Source: Triops longicaudatus (lineage: Eukaryota; Arthropoda; Branchiopoda; Notostraca; Triopsidae). From it: DNA of 64,000 nucleotides. The DNA is taken from contig JAGQDJ010000188.1 of NCBI GenBank assembly GCA_022885665.1, forward strand, positions 1 through 64,000, read 5' to 3'. Of this stretch, positions 25,501-38,200 are shown piece by piece. Under the pieces are notes generated by a model. The model saw only the letters and a program-made list of their open reading frames with translations, did not search any database and was not told where the DNA came from. Numbering within the stretch: position 1 is the first letter of the stretch; every line of letters begins with the position of its first letter. Both the position numbers and the translations under genes were made by a program.

Positions 25501-27595
25501 AGAGACCAAGGAGGAGAGATAACAAGGAGGACGTTGGGGGAGGGGGTTTCGATGAAGAATAAAAGAATACGCACAACGGAGCAAAAGAAAGCTAGGGGAA
25601 GAGAGGATAAGAATGAATGAGCAAAGCAGGGAAGGGAAAGAGATGGTTGGACTGTTAAAAGGGGGGCAAAATGAAGACCTACATAGAACTAACGAACCAA
25701 AATAGGGAGAGAAGGGTAACTCTCCCCCTATGCATGGTAATAAACCATAGTAGTTCAGCCTATGCTTCTTTTTTGGGGTGAGCTACTATTTTCACCTCCC
25801 TTCACCCCCGGGTTAATTCCGTTGGTGCCCCTCACCCCTCTTTGGCAATAAAAAATTACTGCGAAATCTTACGAAAGATGTTTTTTCAGGAAATACAGAT
25901 TTAATTGCGTAACTGCACTCGAATGCGACTTACAACACACTTTAATATACTCTTTATCTCAAAAACTATTTGCCCGATCTCTTCGTCTAATTTACCATGT
26001 ATGAAAAACTGTCGAAAGTATTCTTAGAAACGTCGTTTACTGATTTTCAATCCTTTTCAGTATTTTCTGAAATCACGCACAAGTAACTTACGGAGTATTT
26101 GACAAAGACAAATAAGGTGAGTAAAAGACTAAAGATAATGACAGTGATTTACAATGCTAATTTGTTAAGAGTATGTGTTAAGTAGGATAAATTTGTAAGA
26201 ATGTCTTACCTCTGACAAAAACGTCTGTGCCGCTTTCTGTGCACCCACGTGGAGCAGGTACTCGTAGACATAGAGCGCCAATCTGTCAACAGACACCATA
26301 CAAAAATCAAACAAACACGTCTTTCAGGGGTGTCAAGTTTACCAAAGAAATCTTAGACGGCATATAATTAACTATGGAAAGGTGTACACTACAAAGTCGC
26401 GTTGGGAATCATGGTCAGGAACGACAAATGAAAAATAATAATAAAAAGAACGGGAGTTACGCTGCACGCTTATCGCATGTGGAATTACACGTGGTTTTGA
26501 GTTCGAACAGGGAGGTGGGCGAATGTTAGTGACCATGAGCTGTGAATGAAAGAAGCGTAGTGCGATGGAAAAAAGCTGATAAACTAGGTAAAGAAAAAAC
26601 GATGGACGACGAACAGATCCTGTCGCTTGTCCTTGTTACAAAAGCTCCAGTACTCATTTCGCTATAAGAATAGTTTTCTTTAACTCACGTTCAGCTCTTT
26701 TCCTTGTGCTCACTGGAATACAAAAATTATAACGCTTTCTAATTTGAGGGATGCGGGGTCTTTTATTTTTATACACTTGGTTACGACGTAGGATGAAAAT
26801 ATGCTTCGGTATGTTTGTAATCACTTAACAACGTTCGCTAGGAAAATACTCGCGATTAGCAGCATAAAAATGTACGATATTTGTTAGTACAGAAAAAATT
26901 ACCAATACCAATGGTTTAAAATTCTGAACATTTCCAGAGCGGGGAAAGCTACACAGTGCCTGCTTAGAAACTATAAACGATTACAATTTTGCGCGCTAAA
27001 TTGATTATTTAATATCAGAACAGTTGCAAATCTCCAGAAAAATATTAGCAGTTTTTATCAGTTATTTTGAAATAATCTCTCCAGGTTTGGTTTCAGAAAT
27101 TTTTAGTTTTAGCTTTAAGTATGAATTAAGCATGAATTGTCTGCCACCGTTTTTCTGTTTCAATAAGAAGGAAGACACTGTAAACGCTCGGTTTTACGTC
27201 CGTGTTTCAGAGGATATGCGAAATGTACGGAATGCTCAGGTAGTGTTGCTTGGAGTGTCCATCTTACACATTGGTCCGTTAAAATGGAAAACAAGACAGC
27301 AAAGCTTTCCCTACATTGTGGATTGTCAACTAGAATACGCTTTGTCCAAAACCACAGGTCCGTAAAACCGAGGTCTACAAAGTTGTCGAGTATTTTAAGT
27401 ACGAAAGTTAAAAATTGGACAATATTGTTTGTTTCATTAGCTGCAAGTAGATTATAGGAATAATTTTCTCGTGTTATGTTCTTAATAACAATAGGTACGG
27501 GAAAATGTATAGTTACAAAAAATCAGCGAATTAAATTACTTTTCTCTCGCTTGAGCGTCCGAAGGGACCGTTGAGGCCTTCCCTTTCGCATACAT
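17284..27595 (-). CDS. SSBP3: Single-stranded DNA-binding protein 2/3/4 family cofactor (Ssdp)
   Basis: Nuclear adaptor that binds the LDB1/Chip co-activator and stabilises LIM-homeodomain and Wnt-enhanceosome complexes. Exons in transcript order: 27595-27540, 26282-26210, 23614-23553, 23302-23218, 23022-22981, 21364-21308, 21170-21072, 21013-20936, 20867-20822, optional 20417-20391, 20177-19942, 19875-19779, 18679-18609, 18548-18345, 17388-17284. This gives 445 aa with the 27-nt exon or 436 without. The N-terminus MYAKGKASTVPSDAQAREK runs into the LisH-type helices LALYVYEYLLHVGAQ, then [20 protein letters not shown] and VFWDLYCAAPERRDTC. The middle is Pro/Gly/Met-rich, and SPGNYGGPPGSGPPGPGTPI and GTPIMPSP match SSBP3. 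The end is an acidic helix (AAILKIKESMQEEAKRFE) instead of the vertebrate tail. The symbol is an orthology guess within SSBP2/3/4; in flies the gene is Ssdp. Confidence 0.94.
19504..19569. repeat. AAT/ATA trinucleotide microsatellite
   Basis: About 20 near-perfect TAA units lie in the SSBP intron between the exons at 19779 and 18679. They sit within a very AT-rich block (about 19300-19700). The stretch is likely length-polymorphic. Confidence 0.9.
20391..20417 (-). other. 27-nt microexon in SSBP (probable cassette)
   Basis: Flanked by CTTTAG and GTAGGC on the minus strand, this segment would add nine residues reading roughly GDGEFVGWQ. Its length is a multiple of three and both neighbours are phase 1, so it can be included or skipped without a frameshift. 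It lies between PNTLDPTRQ and the PPMSLGPR exon. Confidence 0.6.
23378..23409. repeat. Dispersed 32-bp motif, copy 1
   Basis: The motif starts CCCGC and ends GCCTATTGCGGTGAAAC, and matches 37219-37250 at about 27 of 32 positions. The core GGC-N4-GCC forms a small hairpin in the other copy. It lies in an SSBP intron. Confidence 0.5.
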
Positions 27596-29149
27596 GGCCT
27601 TCGGTGCTGCCCCCGCTGCTGGGCTTGGCGAGCCTGGCCCAAGCCCGCCTGAGAGGCAGTTCTCTGAGACAATCTGACTCACTGTAACACCGCACGCACT
27701 GCCACCAAACAACTTCGACTGCTGCGAGCCAGTAACAATAACATAGTTTGTTGGTGAACCCGAAAGCTACAATATTTCCTTCATACACAGCTTTATACGG
27801 TACATTTACTTTCTTATGAGCTTTTAATATAACACTCGCAAGTCGGTATACAAGAATTCCGCGCAGCGGTCAATTATTTCGTGTCCGGTCTTGGGTTATC
27901 TCTAAAAAATAAACCCAGTCACGTAACACAGTGGACACCACTTTAAATCCACCCAGCAATCAGTATCCACGAGGAGTATCAGTTAAGCTGTTGAGGACGA
28001 TATACAAAATAGAACTGTAAAATGATAGAACGCTCCGAAGCAAAAAGCCCCTCGTCCGACAATGTCTCTGGTCTGGTCTACTCGCTGAGCTGCTTCGGCT
28101 GTGCTGTCTGTTCTTCATACGATGGAGTGGCATAGTTTAGCCAACGTGAAACTCGGTGGGAGTTCGGTTCCAAATGGGGATGTCATGCCACTACAGGAGG
28201 TGGCGGGTTAAGGGACTAAGAAGAGGGGTAGCAAAGGGAGAGAGGTAAGAGGCACAGGGGGGAGAGCAAGGGAACGGTGAGGGGTTGGAAGAGCGGGAGG
28301 ATTCAAAAGCAATGCATTAGTGAGGAGCAAAATAGACCCTACATTGGTGAGGAGCAAACCGCGGGTTGAATGCCTTGCGAGACCTTGGGAACTTTTTTTT
28401 TTTTTTTTAAAGGGGCTGAAGTTTTGCCGCTTAAGTTTAAGCACTGTAACATTCTTATGTTCATGTTATTTTCAATTACAATACATCTTCAATTAACGCA
28501 AGTTTATAGATGATACACTAAAGAGCAGAGCAGAGCAGATGTGAATGCATCTAAAATAAAATAAGAATTCCAGAATACTAACGATGCATCCGATTTTTTT
28601 TAATGCATTGTCGCGTTCGTGTTATGAAGCATGATCTGATATTGTTACGAATACACCCTTAGAGTGATCTTTATTTGCAAACTGTAAAATATTCAATGGC
28701 GAAGGAAAATAATCTGGAACTGGATGGCGGCTTGGGCCCGAGCGGATAGGGAAACAAACGCGTATGTCAGGTTTCCCGTTTTGCCACCCCTGCAGGCACG
28801 AGCCATCTTCTTTCTTTCCCTCTTTCATTCTCTTCTGTGCCTCTTAGAACGTTCTATTTTTCGCTCCCTTTTCCTGCGTGGTTTTATTCGTCGTCCTTAT
28901 TATCCTTCTATTCCCCCAACTTTCTTTCATAACCCAACCGATTTCCTCTCACTTGGAATCCGCCCCTTTTAATGACGCTCGGAGGGAGGAGTTCAAATTC
29001 TGTTTCTGGCTTGCTTTTAGCACCACCTAGCGAGCCAACGTTAAGCCGTAAGAACGTCTGGGTACTAGAGGGACGAAATTTGAAAATTGGTAGACCACTT
29101 TGACCAACTGACGATTTTTTAATTTCTTTATGCATATCTAGGTTTTGTA
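27596..29149. promoter_or_regulatory. Divergent intergenic region between SSBP and ATG10
   Basis: The 1.55 kb separates the start codons of the minus-strand SSBP gene and the plus-strand ATG10, so it should hold both promoters. A purine-rich stretch runs from 28195 to 28310, and a T16 run sits near 28394. A CTAG just before 29141 could be a 5' UTR splice acceptor for ATG10. I see no TATA box that I would defend. Confidence 0.5.
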
Positions 29150-29886
29150 ATGGAGGGACTTATAACTGAAAAAGAATTCCAAGAAGGGATAAAGAAATTT
29201 GTGTCATTGTCAGAGAAGCTGAAGGATGGATGGCAAATCGAGCACGCAAGCCTGGGAGATGTTGCATATTTAACAAAACAATTTACCCTACCGTTTGCTA
29301 CCAATCTCCAAACTAATCCAATCAGCGAACTTCTAAACCAAGTAAACTTTGGTATCCATAATTCCGTTCGTTTGAGTAATTAATCTTGTAACGCCATAGG
29401 GTGAACTGGATGAGACTGACCCTTCGACCTTCACTATCGAACAGGAAATTACGCACCAAAGTCGACGGATATATGTAACGTACAGTGCAGCTTACAACGT
29501 TCCTTGCCTTTTCTTCACGGCTTCTTTGTCGAGTAACGTTATAAATAACTAAAAAGTGAATGAATGTGAAAGATTTTCTTCCACCTAAGCCGGGTCGTCA
29601 GTGGCATTGAACCAAATCTGGACCGAAATAGAAGCGAGTTCCGTGTCTGGTATTTCAGAAGGGTCTAAATGGACCATCTTAACTCAACAAGTGAGACAAT
29701 ACTTCCAATTTATTTATCGTTGGTCGTAGATTACCTCCATTTCTTCCCTGTTTTGTTTAGGAGCACCCTTATTTGGGTTTCCCCTGTTTCCACATTCACC
29801 CTTGTCACACAGCGACATTAATGGCCAAAACATTGTCGGGTACTGACAGCCAATGCGGTCGTGGTGTCGACTTTGGGTACGTATGA
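29150..29886 (+). CDS. ATG10: Autophagy E2-like conjugating enzyme ATG10
   Basis: Catalyses conjugation of ATG12 to ATG5, working downstream of the E1-like ATG7 in the cytosol. Exons: 29150-29341, 29400-29532, 29590-29690, 29761-29886. All are phase-consistent and give 183 aa, somewhat shorter than the 220 aa of human ATG10. Visible family signatures are a helix-rich N-terminus (EKEFQEGIKKF), YVTYSAAYNVPCLFFTAS, then WTILTQQEHPYLGFPCFHIHPC. The last Cys (residue 157, in HPC) matches the catalytic cysteine. The vertebrate C-terminal segment after this motif (a TSWLSIVGPVVGL-like stretch) is missing. The final codons may be wrong: GTATGA at the end of the last exon (29881) is a possible donor to an open stretch at 30298-30477 in the same phase. 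Confidence 0.88.
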
Positions 29887-32800
29887 AGTCAAGCGCAATA
29901 ATGAAATATTTCCAGAGATTTCGAATTACCTTGAAAGGACCTTTTTTTAGTTACTTTCGCGACAGTTCAAACGGGTGTCGCGCTTTATAAATTAAGAATA
30001 CCTAATATTAAGAGTATTAAGCTACAGTTTCTTGGAGAAAGTTGCCAAAAAATGCGAATATCTACCCCTCTTGCCAGCGTACACAATAAGTTACAGTAAG
30101 AAGCTCAAATTCGACATAGGACCCAATCGCAGATTTGACAGAAGCAATTGGCTTTTAAAAATTGGTACTTTGTTATACCAAGAAAATAATACAGTTAAAA
30201 GAACGAGTATTTACTTGCGGTTATCACAATTTAAAAGCCGTCAAAGTTACGGGGAGTATAACCTAAATTCATACGTGATTCGTTTGTCGTTTATCAGGTT
30301 TCTCTCCCTTGGAAAAGAGGCTTACTTTTAGGAACATTTGATAAAACTAATTCGGAGAATTATTACACAGTTGGATCAGCAATGAAATCAAGACACGTTC
30401 CACGTTTAAGACGTGCAAATTTGCGAGTAAACCAATATAATAACATGGAGGAAGTCAAAACGGCTTTACGAATATGATGAGGATTTTAATAAACAATACC
30501 TGACTTGTGTTTTACGAGCCACAATTCGTGTTACGACTTCATTTTCCGTGACTTCCTCGGTAGGTCATACTCAGAGCCATTTTTAGCTCGCATTTTCGAG
30601 ATCTCACTGTAAATTGACGAATTTTGAAAATTACCGCACATAACATCAAATAGTTTAAGGGCTCTAGTAGCGCAATAAAGAGTAGAAGCTTCTGCTCCAG
30701 CTTTATAGGAAAACCTTGAGCCGGCTATTTATGAGATGAGAAGAGCCTTATGTATGCCATATTTGAGACTGTTATTGTACAGTGAAGTGGTTCCTAGATA
30801 GGCTACTTTCGGTCTACTCTCACACCTTGGGTAGCTATCCTCCGTTAAGAGGAATGGGTGAAACTTTCTTTTGGTAGTTATTTCTGAGTGTACAGTCCAT
30901 TTTCTTAATCAGTCGGGACCGTGAGATAATTGACAACTCAAGAGTGTCATCAAAACAGAATATATGGTCTTAGTGCTAAGATAGGAACCTAGGACAGTTC
31001 AATACAACGTGTCAGTAGATAATAGCAGAAGATCAGTAGGATTTTTGGCAATTATGAATGAACTTTTATTTTCCCCATTATGGGTCTGATCGTATAGTAC
31101 TCGTAAATAAAGAATAATTCTGAACGCTAGCAACGTAATAACGCATTCATTCTGCCAAAAAATATACATGTCATGCTCGCTGAGGAATTCGTCAACAAAC
31201 AAATGGGGCAAGAACTTTACTTTTTTTCGGGTGTAAATGATAACGAAAAGCCACAAGCACTCGCATCGCAAGTAGGTACATTTTATCGTGCACTGTGACA
31301 ACATTTACAAGCTAAACTCACATGAAGAGTAACTTTACAAAAGCTCACGAGAAATGTTCAACCAGCAGCCACGTGGCAACTAATTTTTCACTATCTTATC
31401 TAAAAAAAAATTTTAAAATTTTCTTTGGGTACCCAATAACAATTTCTTACCTTGTGAACTTTTGAAGTTAATAAAGCGTTTGCTCTTGATTTAGAAGTAT
31501 CTCTAATCACCATGACTTCTAACATGTTATAAGTGGGGACTGTTTTATAATTAAATAATATTGTTAATTGCTATAAAATTAACTACGTACTGGCTTATGA
31601 GAACCTCTCATTAAAAGTATCCACCGTCTCCTGTACACTCCTATTAACTATTAACTATTAAGCTATTTGCACTTAGAATCATGCAAGGATCATGTTTACG
31701 TGGAATCCGTTCTCGGAATGGTCTTGCATTGGCTCCCATGAACAGTGAATGTTGTTTCCCAGAAAACATTTCGTAAGCTCTGGATTCTGAGTTGATGTTT
31801 CGAAATCATTTGGAGCAGCCTCAGAAACCATTCTTTTAATGCATTACTTGTTGGTTGTCCAAGCTCTGGCATCTTCTTATGGTAGATATTTACATCCTAG
31901 AGATGATTTGCATCAACTGTTACTGCCTTGTACTCCCAACATTTAGATATTAAAAAAAGTAAATTTACTCGTTTCTTTCAGCTTTCGTTACCTCGTATCC
32001 TGGCTTAGTATCCTGGCTCCTTTTGCTGGATTTCAGTTATCTTACCAGTACGCGTCGCCTAATCGAAGCTGAGCTATTTCCAGCTATGTTTAAAGAGTCA
32101 TAACCACCAAAAGCAAAGCAGTATGGATTTTCATTTGCCAGCTACCTGAAGCGAAGTGATCATCTTATTCTCCAAGTTCATTTTGATATCAAGAAAATGC
32201 GGTCAGTGTGGTACGGTATTGATCGTACGTGTACAGGGAATTCTACTCGGCGGTGGCTACTGAGAAGGGCGGAGAGAGAAGAGAAGTGAGAGAAAGTGAT
32301 ACTTGTTGCTTCTGCTGGTGTTGCACGGTGCGAAGTTCTTGCTGTTTACTGCCCTGAAGGGAGAACTGCACTTCATTTGTGTCATCTCGTCCAAAATGAT
32401 TTAGTTCCTTGACACATGACATGATATAAAACGTAGAACCCGTACCCGTCGAAATTATTTTTTTTAAAATGTGATTTAATAAATGAATTTTGCATTAAAA
32501 AAAGTTATGTGGAGCTCGAAACGAACCTGTTGTATCCCTTAGCAACCTTTGCTTGCTTTAAAATGAAAACGAAGTTGTTTGCTCGTTCAATTAAGGATTT
32601 CCAAGAAAAGCAGATGCTACCGGGCATATACAAATCACCGAGAAACTACATATAAAAGAATCAAAGAGGAGAGAAATAATATAACAAAAAGCTCGGAGAG
32701 GGAGAATATTTTCCCAGCTTACCTTAGGTCCGCTACTGCCCGGCCGTAAGTTACTTGTAGTTTCAAATACAATATAACAAAATGTGCAGTATGTCTGTCT

Positions 32801-34491
32801 TCCGCGCTGGCGCTTCTCGTTGACCCGGGAAACGTTACTGACGTACCACGGCGTTCGCGGAGAGAACTTGGTACGAACAAACAGGTGTCGACTTTCTAAG
32901 GGTGCAAAACGGCGAGACCACAAATGCGCTTTAACGTGTTGTGGAGCGGTCTTACGTAATTTTGCGTGACATTTATGCTTGTGAAGAAATGCGTACTGGC
33001 AACGCAGTTTATACTTACAAATACCGTGGTGCTAAGCTCCCGATTTAAATGGGATTAAAGCAACAATTGAAACGTTTGCTTCTGTGTTAATGTTGTTGCG
33101 TTATGAGGCAGTGCTGGAATAAGCTTCCATGGACCGAAGGCTTACTACAAGATATCCGGTATCGTTATCTTACTTTCGGAGTTCTGTAAAGTAGAAACAG
33201 TTATGTGTTGCACACATTTTGCTTTTTTTTCGAAAATGTTACGCAAAAGGGTTGACAACAGGTTGTTCGTTGCTTAGTAACCTATCACTTTAGTTTTGGA
33301 CCTCCGCATGGATAATAGCACATCAGACTCCATTAAAAGCTTTTACTTTCAATGAGTTAGGTGTAAAAGAGTGGTCAGATGTTGGGTGACATTTTCTGAG
33401 TTGAATATTACTGCAAATCGCGGAAGAAACGATTTAGTCCTCCATAAGAGAGGGTTTTCATCCGAGAGAGAGAGAAAAAAAGTGACGTTATGTATACTGT
33501 AACCTCATAAGAATGAGATCACGTACATGCAATACGCTTAAAGATAGACACAGCAGTACTTATCGATTATGAGATCCTCACCTTTCTCATTTTTTTCAGA
33601 AGCGCTTTTACCAAGTAATAATCTGCAGTACACTTGAAAGCAATCTTCCCTGAACCCAATCGAGGTCCAACTTTACTTAACCTGTCAAGATTAACTTAAC
33701 AACACTAAACTACACTTTTTTTAAAAAAAGGTTCCTCTTGATGGGGTAAAAAAATACACCTACCTGAATACATAGTTTACCAGATTTTACTATCTTTGCA
33801 GATTATTAATTTAGGAAATAATTGCCTATGTGCACGGGAAAGAAAATACAGTAATTTTTTTCAGTGTACTTCTTCCGTCTTCCTAGCAACGCGCGTATTT
33901 AACAAGCCTGCGTTAGGCAGAATTAGCTAGCATGCGATAGAGCTACATTGCTTATTTGTTCTGTATAAGCCACACATCATTATATGCGACTTCGTTATTT
34001 GACTGTAGATAAGAATTTGTTCAGGACCAGTGGATCTACCCTATGACAGCCAGCATTTGCTTACAACTTGGCTTTACAATATCGAGATTTTTATTTTCGC
34101 TAATTTTCTACGAAGGTTTAATTAGTTAATGTTGCAGGCGAACATGTCATCACGGCGACACGTTGTCATCTTCCGCTTTCTTCCGTAGGTTTGTCAATTT
34201 TTCTAAGGAAGTTTAAAAGAAGCGCCAAAAAAAACTGGAAGGCGAAGTACCGTCATTACTCTTTCTTCCGTCAGAGGCGTCGACTGGTTATGCCTCCGGG
34301 CGCCATCCATTTTGCGGCACCCGGACCGGGGTGACCCATCTCAACCCACTCGGTTTCTGTACCAGTTTTTAACTGCATACCTAAATTGCTGTAACAGAGC
34401 TTTTTTTGTTTTCATATATAAGCAGTTTTCTTCATTTCGGTCGATTAGGGTAACAGCTGGTGTAAGCTCTATAACCGTGATTCTTAGCTTT
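29887..34491. other. Gene-poor interval between ATG10 and the CBARP-like gene
   Basis: This 4.6 kb has no confidently identified gene. An open stretch after a good acceptor at 30298-30477 could be an ATG10 alternative end. On the minus strand a 67-codon open block (31696-31896, after a CTAG acceptor) and a 32-codon block before a GTAAGA donor (about 32053-32148) look mildly coding but match nothing I know. The remainder is AT-rich and featureless. Confidence 0.5.
31696..31896 (-). other. Unassigned open block, possible exon or repeat fragment
   Basis: After CTCTAG on the minus strand, 66 codons stay open to a TAA. The product contains KKMPELGQPTSNALKEWFLR and FWETTFTVHGSQC. It is weakly coding-like (amphipathic helix, no low complexity). 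I do not recognise the family. It could be a degraded transposon fragment. Confidence 0.25.
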
Positions 34492-35253
34492 ATGGGCAAC
34501 GGGCCAAGATTTTTATTTTATTTATTTCTTTTCTTTACTGAGGAAAAATTAGCGAATGAGCTTATTAAGCTCGAGTATTTTTTCAGACGATTTCATGAAC
34601 CACGGTGCATGTGTTTAGCTTTTCTGAATACTATTTCTATTCTTCGCGATGTTAAGCACGTGTGAAGGATGCTGATAAACACTATATTCAGTAATTAGAC
34701 GAACCCTTGCAACTTTCCAAAGAAATTATTTTTCTCACATATTTATATAAATGTATAGAAGACAATTTTCTACTTTAAATGATTTCTAAATCCGTCAAGA
34801 TATACACTTGCGCCCTTTTCCGGTAAGTTTTCGTACTTTAATTCCAGGATTGCTCTTTCCCAAATTTCATTGAAAATTACCGAAGACATCTTTTAGAAGA
34901 CGCTTCAGCTACAAAAGTATGCACATCAATAAGAGAAACGTTACTTGACAGCTTGCAAAATATTAATTGGGAAAAAATTTGTGATAAGCCTTTTTGAGAG
35001 AAAAAAATATGCGGACACTCCAAGACGCATATATTTTTTTACGTAATCTCAGGGAACTACTTATGTTTCATGAAAACGAGAGATCAAAAGGTTCTCTCGA
35101 GACACTTTTTAGTGGTGTAGTCGGGGACATATGTGACGGCAAACTTAGTTTTGTCACAGGCGAAGGACTTATAAAGTGGTCCACGTTTTGCATGACCTTT
35201 TGCATCAGAACGTTCTCTTGAAACTTGGTCAACGTGCCTTTATTTCTTTACAG
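34492..35253 (+). other. Candidate 5' exons (signal peptide and ectodomain) of the CBARP-like gene
   Basis: An ATG at 34492 opens a signal-peptide-like segment (GPRFLFYLFLFF), followed by a helical, Cys-containing stretch to about 34662. After TTCCAG a second block (34848 on) has two cysteines and ends with INWEKICDKPF before a stop. A third block in another frame starts near 34994 and contains AYIFLRNLRELL and GVVGDICDGKLSF. A fourth frame, open from about 35162, runs through the acceptor at 35253 into the membrane segment. No set of splice sites I tried joins all blocks in phase. They probably encode the extracellular part, but the model is unresolved. Confidence 0.4.
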
Positions 35254-38200
35254 CCGTCCAGCTTGGCCGGTGCAGCAGCGTTGCAGAGAAACATTACTAT
35301 CTACGTCTTACTCTGTGGAATTGCTGGTGGACTTTTGGTTGTTATTAGCTTACTGTTGCTCTGCAAGTATTGCAGATGCAACTTACTGGCCCCAGGGTAA
35401 GCTTATGGGTTGTCACAAACTTTTCTCTCCCATTCTCCTACATGAGTTACGACCGAAGCTTCTATAAGAAACTCCGATGTACATCCGAAGAAATCCTTTC
35501 ATAATCTCTTTTTAAGTTTTCACATTTCTTACGTTTACACTTTCTTTTGACTATTACTGATATTCATACATTTCTCTTTTTCCAAAAAGTGATGACGATT
35601 GCGAGAGTCCATATGCTTCCAGTCGACCGAAGTCGTCCGCTTCTTATACCACCCCTTCAAAGCGGCATTTGACAACCGATTTTCAGCTTCAAAAGCAAAG
35701 CAATAGTTCTCGACCTTTCATCAGTTCCAAAAATAGACGAGGAATCAAGGTTGCCATAGAGAATGCAGGGAACGAACTTCTGGCGGGTAAAAGAATTTCT
35801 CACTGAACCTTTGCTTGAACAAAAAACATCTAGATGTAGAGTACTTTTTCGAAAATTTCTCAAACATACTTTTGTGTTTTCAGGTGTTGCCGATAGATGC
35901 AGCGCGGGAGACGTGAGCTGGTAAGTACTTGCAGATCATGGTGATCATGTATCATTCATACCCGTTTACAAACCTCGTCCTACGCCTTTATCTTTATAAA
36001 TGCTACCTTAGGAACGTAACGTTTTACAAAAAGAAGTATTTTCAGTAATATGAAAGGTAAAATACACATAGGTCGCTGTTTAAGATTTTTTTCTATCCTC
36101 ATCGCGTCATCACGCATATTATAAAAGACAGTTCAACTGCAAAGAAACAACGAGCAATTCTTAAATGTCAGTTACGATCGGTCAACTCCGCCAAACCTCA
36201 TACCAGAAGAAGCGCTTTCAAAGCCGCTTGTTATCAACATTCTGTCCAGTAGACTATTTTTCAGTTGATCATTGTAGGATTACGCGAGCTGCACTTTTCA
36301 CTAAAAACACCTTTGTCTAAAAAGCGAAGTAGAAATTCGGTAAAAACAATGAAAATACAGGGTTTGTCTGAAATACCTGCCCAATTTCACACATGAATTT
36401 AAAAGCACGTTTGAGCGTATGACGATTTGACAATATTATATTTCGGCGTCATTGCTGTGAAAAAATAGCATCACACTAGCCTCCATCCCGAGAAGAATAC
36501 TTCTTCATGTCCTGCTTCTCTTAATACTCCAATACGACCGCTGTCCTCTCCTTCAAACTTGTACCCACTCCCCCCCCCCCAGACCGTTAACTTTGTCACG
36601 GTAAGCATGGGCGATTATAAATTGTCCCAAAAATTGCATTATGGACCCCCACCCTGGAACGAAAATACTGGGTTCGACCCTGTTTGTAATGAATTTAGTT
36701 TCTCTAACTTAACTCTAAGTCCTACGTTTTCATGTTCTACGCAGGAATTAGAGCCCAAATGAAATAAGAAATCATATATCTCGTATTGAGTTTTGTTTCC
36801 ACAATTTCACTCTAATTCTTGCGTTTCTTTGTACTACGCTGTGAACAGTTTATAAACAAAATAAGAAATTAAATACTTATACTGAATTTAGTTCCTCTAA
36901 CTTTAACCATGCTAGCGGGTCGGAGCGTATTGTGAGTTACCTGGAGAAAAAAAAAACTGTTCTGAATAATTGCGAATATCTCATTCTGATATTCTTATTC
37001 CATATATCTGATACTCATCTAGTGAGTGTAACTTTGGGTTTTACTTTTGTCCGCACGTGAAGGGAAAAATAAAACACCACATTGTCCCGTACACCCACTA
37101 GCTCCTCAACCACGTAAACGAAGGTTTTAATGTATCTACACAACGGGTATTTCATTATTACTATTTCTCTTAAAGCGACGTGTTATTATATCGAACAGCA
37201 GTTTATTTTTATTGACTGCCCGCGTAGGCTTTTGCCTATTGCGGTAAAACTGTTATATACAGTCAAGGGAAGTACAAAAATAACTTAAATAACAAGCATA
37301 TGAACCAAAAAAGGAGTGTTATTAGTACACTTAGGGAAAGGGAAAGGGGAGGGGGGGAGGAAGGGGAGGGGGGGAGGAAGGGGAGGGGGGGAGGAAGGGG
37401 AGGGGGGAGTTATTTACAAGGGGTTGGCTGCTTCCATAAATTGAACAATGGCTGTGAACACTTTAGGATTTGACAACAGTTCTTGGGGATTAAAGTGGAC
37501 CTTATGGGAGCTTAACTCTCGTGGTAACAATGCTCTTTCCCTATTTAACTTACAGAAACAGCAGTTTCTTATTACAGCATAGCAATGCAATATTATTTTG
37601 TGACCCAACCAGATAGGGTTATTCGATTTCTTCACACGTAGCTGTGGACTCGGCAGTTTTCTCAATGAACGTTAGGCGTTGGGACGCAGAGAAGGGCTTA
37701 CGACAGAAGACGCGGGATTGTGTAGGTGGGAACTGCGGGCTATCTAAGCCTTTTGCCCAGGGCAAACGGGCGGCTCATCATGAAAGATTGTAGCGCAAGA
37801 AATAACGTAGGTAGACTCCGTTTTCCAGTAGTGGGAGTTTCTTTCTGAACGGAATGAAACGTGTGTACCCCCTTTGCCCCCACACACCAACTCTAAGATC
37901 GATGCTTTTCTGACGTCAAGCACGCAGCCAACTCCTTTTCAACGTGCGGAGGAGGTGAGACAACCAACTCGAACACTCGCTTTCTCTCCCTCTCTCGCTC
38001 TCCGTCTCGTCATCCCCAATCGGTTTCTTGGAACCCAAGAAGGAAAACCGTAGTCTTGGCGCAAACCAAAAGAGAAGAGTCAGCAATCCCGACCTAGTCG
38101 ACAACGGGCAAACACCCACTGAACCACTCGTTTCCCATGAAGCGTGGGAGATCCTACAAAACACCCTAAAGCACAATCACCCGTACAAACAATTTCCCTA

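Noticed and set aside
34312..34491. Longer N-terminus before the ATG at 34492
   Set aside because: The upstream part of the open frame lacks signal-peptide character, whereas the internal ATG directly precedes one.
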